A stretch of 21,191 bases of DNA from Catenaria anguillulae PL171. Its lineage: Eukaryota; Blastocladiomycota; Blastocladiomycetes; Blastocladiales; Catenariaceae. Every line of letters begins with the position of its first letter. Position 1 is the stretch's first letter. The notes under the pieces are model-generated. The model had not been told where the DNA came from, did no database searches, and saw only the letters and a program-made list of their open reading frames with translations. Location of the stretch: assembly GCA_002102555.1 (NCBI GenBank), contig MCFL01000360.1, positions 1 through 21,191 on the forward strand, read 5' to 3'. The position numbers were made by a program, and so were the translations under genes. Shown in pieces: positions 8,424-19,300 of this stretch.

Positions 8424-9551
8424 ATGACATTGCAGGTCGGTGAAATGTACACCGCAACAGGGGCATGGATTGCGTTTGGGCTCACCCTCGCCACTCTTCC
8501 CATATGCATCTACCCTGTCGCCACACTTGGACGGCCACTGCTTAGCCGGTCAGAACCACATCAACGAGTGGGGATACGGCAAGTAGCTTCACATACGTGG
8601 GTCTGGGTCGCCATGATCCTTTCGCATTGCTTGCTGATGCTCTATACGCTCTTCTCAGCAACGGAGCTCGCATGTGTAAACAACGTAAACTACGCAGACT
8701 ATGACTATGGCTGGGAAAATTTGCGATCCAACTGCGCTCGAAACAGCCTTCTACTTGCAGCAACAATGATTGAGTCGCTCATCGCGCCCGCCTACCCCAT
8801 TTCCATGATGCTTGTATACATGAAACTCTTGCCGAGGAGTAAACGTAAAGGAATCCGGAAACTGGTCAAAGCTTCGGTTGCCTTTCAATTGTTGCTGTCG
8901 GTGTCACTTTGCGGGATCACGCTGATCGATTGGGCGCAGATTTGGACCAGCGATCCCGCTCTTTTAGACCTGTCATATCGCACAACCGACATTCACAACA
9001 TGATCTTTCGAGCATGGTTTACGCATATGATTGCTTGCGGTCTTGCTTCTCTGCTACTCAGCACGCGGCTGCTTCCACACTTGAAAGTCAAGACAAGCCG
9101 GCATCCGTCGGCGGGTGATGCCTCAAGGTTAAATTTCAGCGCCGGAACAGTCAGGCTTGCCGCGGGAGGTCGAGAGAAATCGGGTCCGACGAGCTTGTCT
9201 TCGCCCTTTTTACATACTCGCATCAGCACAGCCTCATCAGTCTCAAGAGCTGCAGTGCACCAAATGCAAGTTTTCGTCCGCTGGCTTCAAGTTTGCGTCG
9301 CCTCCGTGTTATTCCTGCTCGTCATCAACATCATTGTAGTTGCCGCTAATCTTGAACCAGCTGTGCTTGCATGGACACTCGGATGGGTCTCTTGTCATTG
9401 CATCAGCTTTGCGCTGTACATGGCCACCTCACTAGTGAAGCGGGCCGTGCTTGCCCGCCGAATGGTGCCTCAAAGTATGGCGGGAACTCTGGCCAAGTCT
9501 GGATGGAGTGGGGCAGATGAGAATGAACAAGTGGTTGAGGTGGGAATGTGA
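8424..9551 (+). CDS. Seven-transmembrane receptor-like protein, array member 3
   Basis: An intact 375-residue frame from ATG at 8424. The start is supported by member 4, whose first Gly-Ala-Trp lies at the same distance from its ATG. Hydrophobic segments fall near residues 13-35, 57-81, 107-135, 148-169, 195-216, 285-308 and 313-338. Cys84 and Cys104 sit at exactly the same residue numbers as in member 1. The first outer loop is acidic and aromatic (NYADYDYGWENL). Inner loops are basic (LLPRSKRKGIRKL after segment 3). Motifs shared with member 4: APAYPISMM, WTSDPALLDLS, FRAWFTHMIACG, GWVSCHCISFALYMAT and the tail VPQSMAGTLAKSGWSG. The loop between segments 5 and 6 (about residues 217-284) is Ser-rich and basic. 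Topology is GPCR-like, but there is no DRY or NPxxY motif and no rhodopsin-type lysine in segment 7, so the family is unassigned. Confidence 0.86.
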   Translation: MTLQVGEMYTATGAWIAFGLTLATLPICIYPVATLGRPLLSRSEPHQRVGIRQVASHTWVWVAMILSHCLLMLYTLFSATELACVNNVNYADYDYGWENLRSNCARNSLLLAATMIESLIAPAYPISMMLVYMKLLPRSKRKGIRKLVKASVAFQLLLSVSLCGITLIDWAQIWTSDPALLDLSYRTTDIHNMIFRAWFTHMIACGLASLLLSTRLLPHLKVKTSRHPSAGDASRLNFSAGTVRLAAGGREKSGPTSLSSPFLHTRISTASSVSRAAVHQMQVFVRWLQVCVASVLFLLVINIIVVAANLEPAVLAWTLGWVSCHCISFALYMATSLVKRAVLARRMVPQSMAGTLAKSGWSGADENEQVVEVGM

Positions 9552-9809
9552 CTCTGCGCCGCACCAATGACGGGGTTCGTGGGGGATGGATGCGCGGTTG
9601 CTGTGTATGGCTGAGATACCGAAACGCACTGGACATGCACGGCGCTCAATTGTTCGCAGCGTCCGCAGCAGTGCCAGGTTGGCCATTCTCTCCGTCGCAC
9701 ATGATCATCGCCTCCCCAACTTGGCAATGTCGAAGACAACCTGCGTGGACACATGTATTTCCCACCCGGTGCATTCGCGAACTTCAGGCAACACGCTGAT
9801 AGAGCAATC

Positions 9810-10858
9810 ATGGTATCAGAAGAGGTCGAGACGTACAGTCCGGTCGGCGCATGGATTGCAAGCGGTGTGGGGCTCGCTACACTGCCAATCTGTCTATACC
9901 CATTGATTCATGCCGTCCGGCACTCCAGCTCAACGTCGGGTGAACCACAGTCAAAACGCTTCTCTCGAGCCATGCAATCGTTGATAAGGAAATGGGTCTG
10001 GATTGCCATGACGCTATCGCACTGCAGCATTACGTCGTATGCGCTATTGTCTGCAACAGAAATAGCATGCCAAGCGAATCAAATCTACCGAGATTTTGAT
10101 TACGGGTGGGAATCTCTGAGACCAAATTGCTTTCGGAACTTGCTTCTGTTGGCATCCAATCTCATAGAGTGTCTCATAGCGCCCGTTTACCCGCTGTCCA
10201 TGCTGTTGTTGTACATGCAACTCATTGCAAGGAGCAAGCGAAAACGCTTTCGCCCGCTGGTCAAGTCACTTGTCATTTTGCAAGCAATTCTTTCCATCGC
10301 CTTGTTTTCTTCCACATTCATCTTTTGGGCCGATCTTTGGACAAGCGACGCCTGGCTATTGGACATGTCCTTGCAATCATCGGACGCACATTCACCCATC
10401 TTTCACTCATGGTTCGCACTGATGGTCGCGTGTGGATTCGTCTCGTTGATTCTCAGCACTCGCCTGCTCCCTCATCTGCAAGTCAAGGCACCAACATCTA
10501 CCTCATCAAGCCTTTCTCCGGCGCCAGGCAAGTCATCAACGCCAAAGCCGGATTCGGCCGCCCGACAGGTCCATGTGTATACGCGCCGCTTGCGCATGTG
10601 CATTGCCTCGATTTTTGTGCTGTTAGCTATCAACATTGCCACAGTAGCGATGGAGGTCAATCCCAGCGTGCTGAGGACAACGATTGGATGGGTCTCGTGT
10701 CATTGCATCAGTTTTGCTCTGTACCTGGCGACTTGGTTTGTGAAGCAGGCTGTGCTAGCGCGGAGGTTGGTCCCACAGAGCGTGGCGGGACATTGGCCAA
10801 GTCTGGTTGGAGTGGAGCTGAGACAAGTGGTCAAAACGCAAATGACATGGCGCCATGA
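9810..10858 (+). CDS. Seven-transmembrane receptor-like protein, array member 4 (one frame shift near the 3' end)
   Basis: Start ATG at 9810 puts GAW at residue 13, as in member 3; an ATG at 9753 would add 19 unmatched residues. It is closest to member 3: same Cys pair (Cys87 and Cys107, spacing 20), APVYPLSMLLLYMQL, RSKRKRFRPLVKS, WTSDAWLLDMS, GWVSCHCISFALYLAT and RRLVPQSVAG. Its loop between segments 5 and 6 is shorter. Near 10791, directly after the VPQSVAG codons, one base is missing relative to member 3. The annotated frame then runs to a stop at 10919 with unrelated sequence, while the next frame carries the expected TLAKSGWSG and stops at 10858. Either the last 20 or so residues are truly altered or the base was lost in sequencing; I favour the latter because the tail is so well kept. 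It probably arose by tandem duplication with member 3. Confidence 0.8.
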
Positions 10859-11643
10859 GTTCCGTCCGATCGTGCTGTCTTGTCTGAATAATACATCGTT
10901 GATTGCCATCGGGGGGTGAGCTGATCGTTGAGACGCAACCTGCTTTGGTGATTGAGGGTTGGACGAGGCACTTCACGAGTTGCGGACAAGATCAACGCTT
11001 CTTATCCCAGCCTCCGGCAACTGCAGGCGGTCCGTGCCGATGCATTTGTTGCGATGCAGCCATGAGGCTTGGTATTTGTTGTTACTATGCACACAAAAGG
11101 TGTTTGGATTTGCAAAAAGGTGCATGTTTGGCGTCATTGCTTTGTGAAGCGTTTCATTGTTTTTGTAAAAGGGTGGCGTGCCTGCGCCTTGATTGGTTGA
11201 GCGTCACGAGATGGATGGGGCAGATCAACACCGCGAGCTTTTGGTGTGTTGATGCCAAAGGACACGCGGGAACGTGCATTCGCAGAGGTGTTCGCGGCAC
11301 AGGACGCGGGCGGGGACGCTGCCAGCTGCGATGCGAGGGTGAAGTGGAGGGGACTGGGAGCCCGTCACCGTGCCATCGTCAGCGTAGATAGCCGCTCGGC
11401 AAGATGAGGCGATGGGAACGATTGGAGGTGGAGTGGTGTTGTCCCACTGCAGAGAGAAACGCGTCCTGTCATCGCTCCCATCGGCAGCCGATGGGCAATG
11501 GGCCACTGAGCCGATCACAGAGGACATACAAAAGCAGCCCGGGTCCCCTCCCACAATCGCTCTCACCACGCTTTTCTGGCCCGCTGTCGGTCACTCCGCC
11601 CTCTTCCTCCGATTTCCCTCCAACCGCACGCAATCCATCCGCC
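10859..11643. other. Intergenic region upstream of glutamate dehydrogenase
   Basis: About 780 bases without a recognisable domain on either strand. Open frames such as 10903-11391 are not supported by composition or motifs. The last 200 bases are pyrimidine-rich and probably contain the glutamate dehydrogenase promoter and leader. No repeat or RNA gene seen. Confidence 0.5.
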
Positions 11644-13700
11644 ATGTTCGCCTTGTCTGCCGTCCGGGCTGCTCGCACCGCCTCCAGGTCCGCTGCCCAA
11701 TCGCCAAATGCCATGAATGCTTGCCCGGCCCCGCCGACACCTGCTGGCCGCTTGATGGAACATGAATGCTGATCCGCTTCATCGCCGCAATTTAGCCGCT
11801 TCGCCGTCGCTCCGGCTGCCCCGCTCGCTGCCGCCCAATTTGCTCGGGCCTATTCGAGCGGTTCGTTGATTTTTGCGCCTGTTGGCGTTCGACCCGGCAA
11901 CTGTCCACGCATCATCGCCAGTCGACTGACCCATGCAGCCGTTTGTCCGTTCGCACAGCTTCCAAGGACGCCGGCGACGTTGGCTTCTTGCAAGCAGTCG
12001 AAATCTTTTTTGACCGCGCCGCCAAGCACGCCGATGTGCACCCGGGCACTCTTGAGCACATGAAGGCCACAGACTCTGTGCTTTCCGTGACTTTCCCGAT
12101 CGAGCGTGAGAAACGGCACGCACGAGGTGATTCGCGGCTACCGCGCCCAGCACTCGCGCCACCGTGCCCCCGTCAAGGGCGGTATTCGTTTCTCGCCCGA
12201 GGTCGACTTGCAAGAAGTCGAGGCGCTGGCTTCCCTCATGACCTTCAAGTGTGCCGTTGTCGATGTGCCGTTTGGCGGTGCCAAGGGCGGTATTTGCATT
12301 GATCCCAAAAAGTACACCAAGGGCGAGTTGGAGCGCATCACTCGTCGGTACACCATGGAGCTGTGCCAAAAGAACTTTATCGGCCCCGGCGTTGACGTGC
12401 CTGCGCCAGATGTCGGTGTGTTGCCGTTTCTTTGAGTTGCACCGCTGATTCCGTGATTTTTGGTGCCAACGCTAACGATATTTGGCTTATTCTGCAGGTA
12501 CTGGCCCCGATGTGATGGTACATACATATTTGCGCGCTCCTCTCAGTTTTCGTCACCCTCTCCATCAAAAACTCATCCATTTCATATCCATTCGTTTGGA
12601 TGTGTAGTCGTGGATTGCCGACACTTACCGTCAGTTCAATGTGCAAGACGTGAACGCTGCCGGTTGCGTGACTGGCAAGCCGATTGCCCAGGGAGGTGTG
12701 CGTGGTCGTATGGAGGCGACCGGTCTCGGGTTCGTGAGCTTTTGCGCTGCCGTATCTTCTCGTATCAGGAAGCACTGACCATGTATCTCAATGAGCACAG
12801 TGTGTACTATGGTGTCCGCGAATTCTTGACCTACCCCGAAATCCAAAAGGCTACTGGCTTGACCGGCATCAAGGGCTCTCGCATCATCATCCAAGGGTTC
12901 GTCAAAGTCCCGCTCATTTGCTTTTGCTCGCCTGGACAGCTTCTCACACGCTCGCTTCCACGTGTCAAATGACAGTTACGGTAACGTTGGCTACTGGGCC
13001 GCCAAGTTCTTTGAGCGCAACGGCGCCAAGATTGTCGGTGTTGCCGAGCACGAGGGTGGTGTGTACAACCCCGACGGCATCTCTGTTGAAGCTTTGCTTC
13101 AACACCGCAAGAAGCACGGCACCTTTGTCGGCTTCAACGACGCCCAGTTCATCAAGGACTCCAAGTCGCTGCTCGAGGCCGAGTGCGACATCCTGATCCC
13201 CGCCGCGCTCGAGGGCCAAATCACCACGGCCAACGCTCCGCGTGTCAAGGCCAAGATCATTGGTGAGGCGGCCAACGGCCCGCTGACCCCTGGCGCCCAC
13301 GACATTCTCGTCAAGAATGGGTCCATCATCATTCCGACTTGTACCTCAACGCCGGCGGTGTGACCGTGTCGTACTTTGAGTGGCTCAAGAACTTGTCGCA
13401 CGTGCGTTTCGGTCGGTTGAACAAGAAGTGGGACGAGCAGGGCAAGCAGCAGCTCGTGTCGCTTGTGGAGAAGGAGGCGGGCCGGTTGTTGACCGAGTCG
13501 GAGCGCAGGAACATCATTCACGGTGCCGAGGAGCACGAGCTCGTGTACTCGGCTTGGAGGACGCCATGTGCACCGCTGGTCGCGAGATCCATGCCACGTC
13601 GGTCAAGTTGGGCGTTGACCACCGGACGGCTGCATTTGTGAATGCCATCAACAAGATCGCCGCCGTGTACGAGGGTTCTGGCATGCTCTTCATGTCGTAA
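11644..13700 (+). CDS. GLUD1: Mitochondrial glutamate dehydrogenase, animal GLUD1 type (seven exons)
   Basis: Catalyses reversible oxidative deamination of glutamate to 2-oxoglutarate and ammonia with NAD(P). Proposed exons: 11644-11687, 11796-11860, 11959-12415, 12498-12517, 12608-12729, 12801-12896 and 12976-13700; introns are 71-108 nt. The first intron (GTCCGC donor) is the least certain. The Arg/Ala/Ser-rich N-terminus looks like a mitochondrial presequence. Family landmarks follow in order: [49 protein letters not shown], the nucleotide-binding QGYGNVG formed across a splice, [36 protein letters not shown], and the C-terminal [15 protein letters not shown] helical antenna-like insert is present, about 10 residues shorter than the human one. 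Three one-base shifts interrupt the frame: an extra A near 12107, and a missing G near 13338 and near 13553. Allowing for them, the exons total exactly 510 codons, so I regard these as likely read errors, not decay. Confidence 0.9.
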
Positions 13701-14698
13701 ATATCTTTGGCGGTGGGGCTGTGAATATGCAGCTCCGTGTTCTCAACCCGCCCATCCGTCTCTCTGCTAGTTCTCACACTTATCATTTTTGCTTCGATTG
13801 CCTGAACCATCCTCTGCGCCTCTTTGTTGCTTGGTTTTCCCTGCTTAAATGTCTTGTTCTTTTCGATATTTCCTCTGGTCCTTACCTTTTTCAAACTTAA
13901 GTATACTTGTCTGGGATTGTGAAACACACGGTTTCAACTCGAAGGGCGACCTACTATTCCCAGCCAGTGGAGACAGACGGAGTTGCATTCACGGACCCCG
14001 CAAAACTTTGTTCTGTCGTGAGATGTAAATAGCAAAACACCAGATCCAGCTGTCGACAGGCAGGCAGGCGGTGTGTGTGTGCGATGTGCTTGCACCTCAG
14101 GCACAGCATATTACTATTCATTCGTATGCGAATCGGTTGTTGGCGGTAATCGTTCAAGCGCTTCAATGCACACACTCTGTCGAATCCGCATCCACTCCAG
14201 CTGTATTTATGAACTTTCTGCACGCCAGTCTCCAGTCTCCCAAGTCTCCAGCCGTCCGCAGCACGCCAAGTCTCTCGGTCGATATTGATAATCGCTCTCG
14301 AGGGCCGGCACATCATTCCCCGATCCCGGCCCATGGGCGATTGCATCCCGCCGCCAGCAGCACTGCATCGGGTCTGGATCAGCCTTCCCTGCAGCTGATC
14401 CACCATCCTCCTGACAGTACGACACAGACGACGACACGCGGTTTCCATTAATTCGTATTGGCCCTTGCGTCTGAGTCGCCAAGCGCAGGCACCCGGCTCG
14501 GCCCTGGCTTGCGTCGATTGAGCACCCCTAGATCATAATCGCTTTCAAGACGGCCGCCCAACAGCATTCTCAAGTCAGGTTCTCAACGTGCAGATGCCGA
14601 TTGTCGTGGCCCAGCACGGGGTCTCGGGCAGCGAGTCCTTGCCAATAGCGGCCAGGGCCGCCGGTTTGGCTGCACGGCACAGTCGATTCCCAGCTGCC
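13701..14698. other. Intergenic region downstream of glutamate dehydrogenase
   Basis: About 1 kb with no domain-bearing frame. The first 220 bases are T-rich and A/T-rich, as expected for a 3' untranslated region. The rest presumably includes the promoter of the next gene. No structural RNA or repeat recognised. Confidence 0.5.
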
Positions 14699-15887
14699 AT
14701 GGCATCCATGTGGACCCAGAGCCTGATACCCGAGGAGCAGCAACAGCCTTGGGCTCCTCACGGGTCATTTATCCCCAGCCGGCCCTCGCCAGCACATCGG
14801 CTTCATTCCTGGTGGCCCAATCGGCCTTGTCTCCCGCCGCAGCCTTGGTCCATGCGAACCTCGCTGGAAGTGATCTCCTCTCGTCAATAATCCTCGTGCT
14901 AGCCGCCCCTATTCCGATCCTCGTGTCCCTCTTTCTCGCTTGGCTCACTCACCTTCCCGACCGGTCACGTCCCTATTCTCGCCAAGACGGATATGGGCAA
15001 CATCCACAGGGAAAGGCAAGTCGCAATCCACAGAGACGTCACCTGCGCCGCCAGCATTGGCTCATGGTCGCTGCCCACGTCCTCTTGATTGCCACATCGC
15101 TCAACTTTTTGCTCACGGCGACGTTGGGCTTTCTCAAGGTTTTGGTCCATATCGATCTTGTCCCTGACGTCCTCAACCGAGTCACACCCTCAGCTTCTCA
15201 GCAAAGAAGTTGTGCTTGGAATGCTGAACGGGATCGCGTCGGTTACCGCGCAGACAACGGGCGAGGCCGCCTTGGTTTACCAGTTTGCTCGCATTTACCC
15301 TTCCAGCTCGGCTCGTTGGCGTATCCTTCCTATGGCGCTCTCTTCATTCTCGTCCGGCTCACTGCACACGTTTCCCTCAACACACTTGTCATTTGGTCAA
15401 TCGTTGACCTTCCGTTTCTGCAACACTCCGATCATATCAAAGGATTGCGGCTGCATGTTTTTCTTCTTCCGTGACTGCCATTACCTTGCTTCTTTCGGCC
15501 ACGTTTGTGCACAAACTCTCATCTCGTTGGCGTCGGCACGTTGCCTCACAGCTCAATGCCGCCAAATCACGTGGTCTTGAGTCCTCGGCGGAGCCGCTTT
15601 ACCGACCATGCAACGCATTCGAGCGATTCTTGTTGCTTCCTTGGCATCACACGGTGCTAACGTCCATCTTTTCCCTTGCCATGACGGCCTCGTTTCCATT
15701 CGCACAATCATTCAACGCTGCGTATTGGATCAATCTTGTGGCGACGACCGCTTTCAAGCTCTCATTTTCGTTGGGCATTTCCCGATCCTTGTATCACATG
15801 GCGTACGACTCTGTTTTGCGCCATCAGATTCAATTCTTGGCCACAGTCAATCCCAGTCCGCGGAGCAAGAGGCGAGTTGAGGCGTGA
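14699..15887 (+). CDS. Seven-helix membrane protein region, possibly the sensor half of the adjacent histidine kinase
   Basis: Seven hydrophobic segments appear in sequence but in changing frames: IILVLAAPIPILVSLFLAWL (about 14888-14947), MVAAHVLLIATSLNFLLTAT (15064), LGMLNGIASVTAQ with EAALVYQF (15213-15290), GALFILVRLTAHVSLNTLV (15335), AAACFSSSVTAITLLLSATF (15450), LTSIFSLAMTASFPFAQSF (15658) and INLVATTAFKLSFSLGISRS (15730). At least three frame changes are needed, and some could hide introns I cannot place. ATGs at 14699 and 14708 fit a start, but they are out of frame with the first helix. The last frame stops at 15887 after a basic PRSKRR stretch. It does not resemble the four-member 7TM array and lacks a rhodopsin-type lysine. 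Lying same-strand, 435 bases ahead of a kinase that has no membrane helices of its own, it may be that kinase's sensor, or an independent or damaged gene. Confidence 0.5.
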
Positions 15888-16322
15888 TTGCGAGAAAGAG
15901 CGAGGAGGAGACGGAGGAGGAGGGCAGAGCAGCCAGGGCATGGCGAGGTTCAGGAAGGGGTCCGCTTGTCGCTGTCATCATCGGCCGCATCGTCCTTCAT
16001 TGTACAACTCGTGGGGCTCGGCAGATTCGGATTCGGATCGTCACGAAGAGCCGGATAGCGGCCAGAAACCGACATCAAGTCGTGTGGATACTGCAATCCC
16101 ACTCTCAGAGTGGCCGATTTCAACAAAACATCGAAACCGACCCACATTTTTGTCCCCGTCTGGACTTGGCGGCAACGCGCTCCCTCTCTCGCCTGCAGCA
16201 GTGGAAGCGACATCACTGGCAGTACCCAATCACGCTCGCCGCGCCCGTCGAACACCCGGTCCCGCGCGCTGTCAACTGGCCACCGTTGGGACACCTTTTT
16301 GTCACCCACATCATCAAGAACC
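15888..16322 (+). other. Low-complexity stretch between the membrane region and the kinase
   Basis: All three plus frames are partly open and rich in Ser, Arg, Glu and Pro (for example SADSDSDRHEEPDSGQKP near 16020-16070, and a Glu-rich KSEEETEEEG near 15895-15925). This looks like a disordered linker or a leader. If the 15887 stop is a read error, the stretch joins the membrane region to the kinase. If not, it is the kinase promoter and leader. Confidence 0.35.
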
Positions 16323-19300
16323 ATGGCCGATTCGCTTCATCAGTCATTGAGTCCGACCCTGGCCATTCGATCATTGCCCTCATCAGCGACTCACGCGGTG
16401 CCCAAGGACAAGAAGCCTCAAGAGGTAATCGACAGCAGTACGGCAAGCGGTATGTACGCTCATCACCTGTGGCTCTAGCGCAGCGATAGCGTTTGTCTGA
16501 TTCCCACTGATGGACTGCTCCAGGCCTGCTCCCGCAAAGCGCATCAATCTGGCCATGAACAGTCTGCGCGGGCCACAGGAAGTGTCGACCACTTTTCGGA
16601 ATACGTATGCCACCGGTTCGCCACCCATGCGCAGTTTTTCCCGGCATCACTTGTCCGGGAATCGCCCATTGACTCGACGACAACCATCATTCCTCCCCCG
16701 CCTGCTGCATCTTGCCCCGCGCCAGAAAATGACTCTCCGCGACCTTGCCACCACACCAGCCTCTCTCGGCTGCTTCATCTGTTCAAACGAACACATTCCA
16801 TCTGCACAACAGCCACCGAGTCTGCCAGCGGAGCACGCTCCCGGCGCACGACTGTGTTACCAAACCATGATGGAAGTGCTATCTTACCTCCAGCAGTCTT
16901 CTTTGCAAGTCGTCGAGCCACTGGAACAAAAGAACCGATACTGTCCGACACGGCGGCACGGCCAAGTCCACCAAACCAGTGCTCTTCTTACCTGTGCATT
17001 TCAACGGCCGCAAGCTGGGTGTGTTTGTCTTGGCGCCATGGGACCCTCCAGGTAAGTTGGGCAAGTCGTTTGGTGCGCGAACCGTGTCGGCAGCGGACTT
17101 CCGCGTCGCACCCGATGGCCGCCGCACGCGGTCCCGGGCAGGCAGCCAACAGCGGCCAGATTCGGGGCTTCGGCAGTGGTCCGATCAGCTCGTCCAAGGA
17201 CCGCTCAATGATCCAGCGGTTGAGTTGGTCAAACAGCTTGTGCGGTTCTTTGCAGCGTATTATTACAGCGCCCAGTACGTTTTTGTTGGCGATTCATTCA
17301 TGCGTGTCATGCTTGTTTACACTTACCGCCATATTTGTGATTGTTTGCAGAGAACGCCAGCTGAACCAAGAAACCATGCGCAAGTTCCAAGAGCGACTGG
17401 CCGTCATGGAAGCGACGGCCAACGCCAAGTCGACTTTTCTGGCCAACATGTCGCACGAGATCCGCACGCCTGCTGCACAAGTCATCCAGGCCGTGCACAT
17501 GCTCTCGGAAACCGACCTCAACTCGATCCAGCGCGAGCATGTGCAGGTGATTAATTCGGTCAAGCGAGTTGCTGCTGGCCATTCTCAACGACGTGCTGGA
17601 TTTGAGCAAACTCGAGAACGGAAAGATTCGGTTCGAAAATCGCACGTTTGATCTTCACGAGGCTCTCAGGCAGAGCGTGGACGCGTACACGAATCCGCGC
17701 AAACCGGTGGATGTTGGTTGTGTGATGGATCGGGCATTGCCACAGTTTGTCGTGGGAGATGGTGCGATTGGTTGAGCCGTGGATTGGGAGCATCCAGCCG
17801 CTGACATTGTTCTTGCACTTTACAGTTGTGCGACTTCGGCAAATCTTCAACAATTTGTTTCAAATGCCGTCAAGTTTACCAATGTCGGTCACGTCTTGCT
17901 GCGAGCGATGCTCGTTAGCATGGATTCAACATCGGCTCGCGTCCGGTTTTCGGTTCAAGGCAGTGTGACTATTGCCGACCAAAGTTGTCTCGCTAACCGC
18001 CGCGTTGCTACTTTGGTTGCAGATACGGGGTGCGGGATTCCGCAAGATCGTCTTGCAAGTATTTTTGAGCGATTCGAACAGTCTGACGAAAGTGCGTTGT
18101 CGTCCTGTTCGTTTGTGCCTCTTGAGAGACTGACTCCACTAACAAAGGCCCATTGGATCTGAGCGATTTACAGCCATTACTCGCCTGTATGGCGGCACAG
18201 GTCTCGGCCTCTCGATTTGTCAATCCTTTGACACTCATGAACTCGTCCCTTGAGGTTACCTCGGAACTCAACCGCGGGTCCGACTTCTCCTTTGAAGTAA
18301 GTCTGCCATTTGCCCACCAGACCATATTGTGCCACCACACATACATTCCCCGCCACCTCCGATTCTCGACCCAACAGCGCCGCCTCGGCTCATTCGCCTC
18401 GTTATCTGTACCGGACCAGCTGCCGAACGACCACCACAACTACCGCCCGCTGCGCTTCGTGGCACCTCCTCTCGCGTCGTCGCCAAACAAGCGGCTCATC
18501 AAACGTGCTGTCTGGCAAGTCGCGCCCACACGATGTCATGAATGACTTGCTCGCCAACTACGGCATTGTCGTTGCCACCGTGTACACAACATGCAACGCA
18601 CTCATGGACTCTGCCAATGCAACCGGAACCGGACCCAAACCCAATTGTAGTGATTACTTGTCCAAAACGCTGGCCACCGATCCCACCAGCCCCGCCACGT
18701 CTCCAACCGTCATTGTTAGCGGATGCGACATGCTTGCCAGCGCCGACGGCGGACCAACGCTTGTTCCACCGCACTCGCCGTATTCAAATCTGGCATACGT
18801 TGCCCGTCCCTTCAAGCAGACGCACTTGTATCGGGTGTTGGACACTGTCGCTGGGCTTGGTGACGCGCTGCCACTTTCGACGCTCATCAACGGTCATAGT
18901 GGTGGCGATTCGGCACTTGTCGCCGAACCGCCTCCAATCCCACGTTCTCCCAATGCTGGCAGTGTGGTTGGCGGTGCAGATACTAAGGCCGACGTGGATC
19001 CGCAGTTCAATCGGCTCCAAGTCCCACATGCGCATGCGATGGCTCGGCGCGACCGGTGCGCCTCACAACGCCCCATCGGTAATTGCCAGCGACTTGTCGT
19101 CGACGGCGCACACGGCGGCGGGGTCGGGATTGGTCGCTGGCGGGTATGCGCCGTTGCGAGTGCTTGTGGTGGATGACAATCCGTTGAATCGCAAACTGAT
19201 GCAGGCCATGGTTGCCAAGCTTGGGCACGAGTGGAATTGGCAGAAAATGGAAAAGTGGCGTGGATCGAGTGCTGGCCATGCCGGCAGCGTCCATTGGGGA

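Noticed and set aside
8424-9551. Array proteins as microbial (type 1) rhodopsins
   Set aside because: Helix 7 has no lysine in a D-x-x-x-K setting, and the helix motifs differ from rhodopsins.
10106-10858. 250-codon second frame inside array member 4
   Set aside because: Most of it is an out-of-frame shadow of the membrane protein; only its last 20 or so codons are meaningful, as the shifted tail of member 4.
12138-12527. Minus-strand frame opposite glutamate dehydrogenase
   Set aside because: Antisense shadow of strongly conserved plus-strand exons.
11644-13700. Glutamate dehydrogenase as a pseudogene
   Set aside because: All introns keep boundaries and phase, catalytic and cofactor motifs are intact, and the three one-base shifts balance to an exact codon count; read error is simpler.
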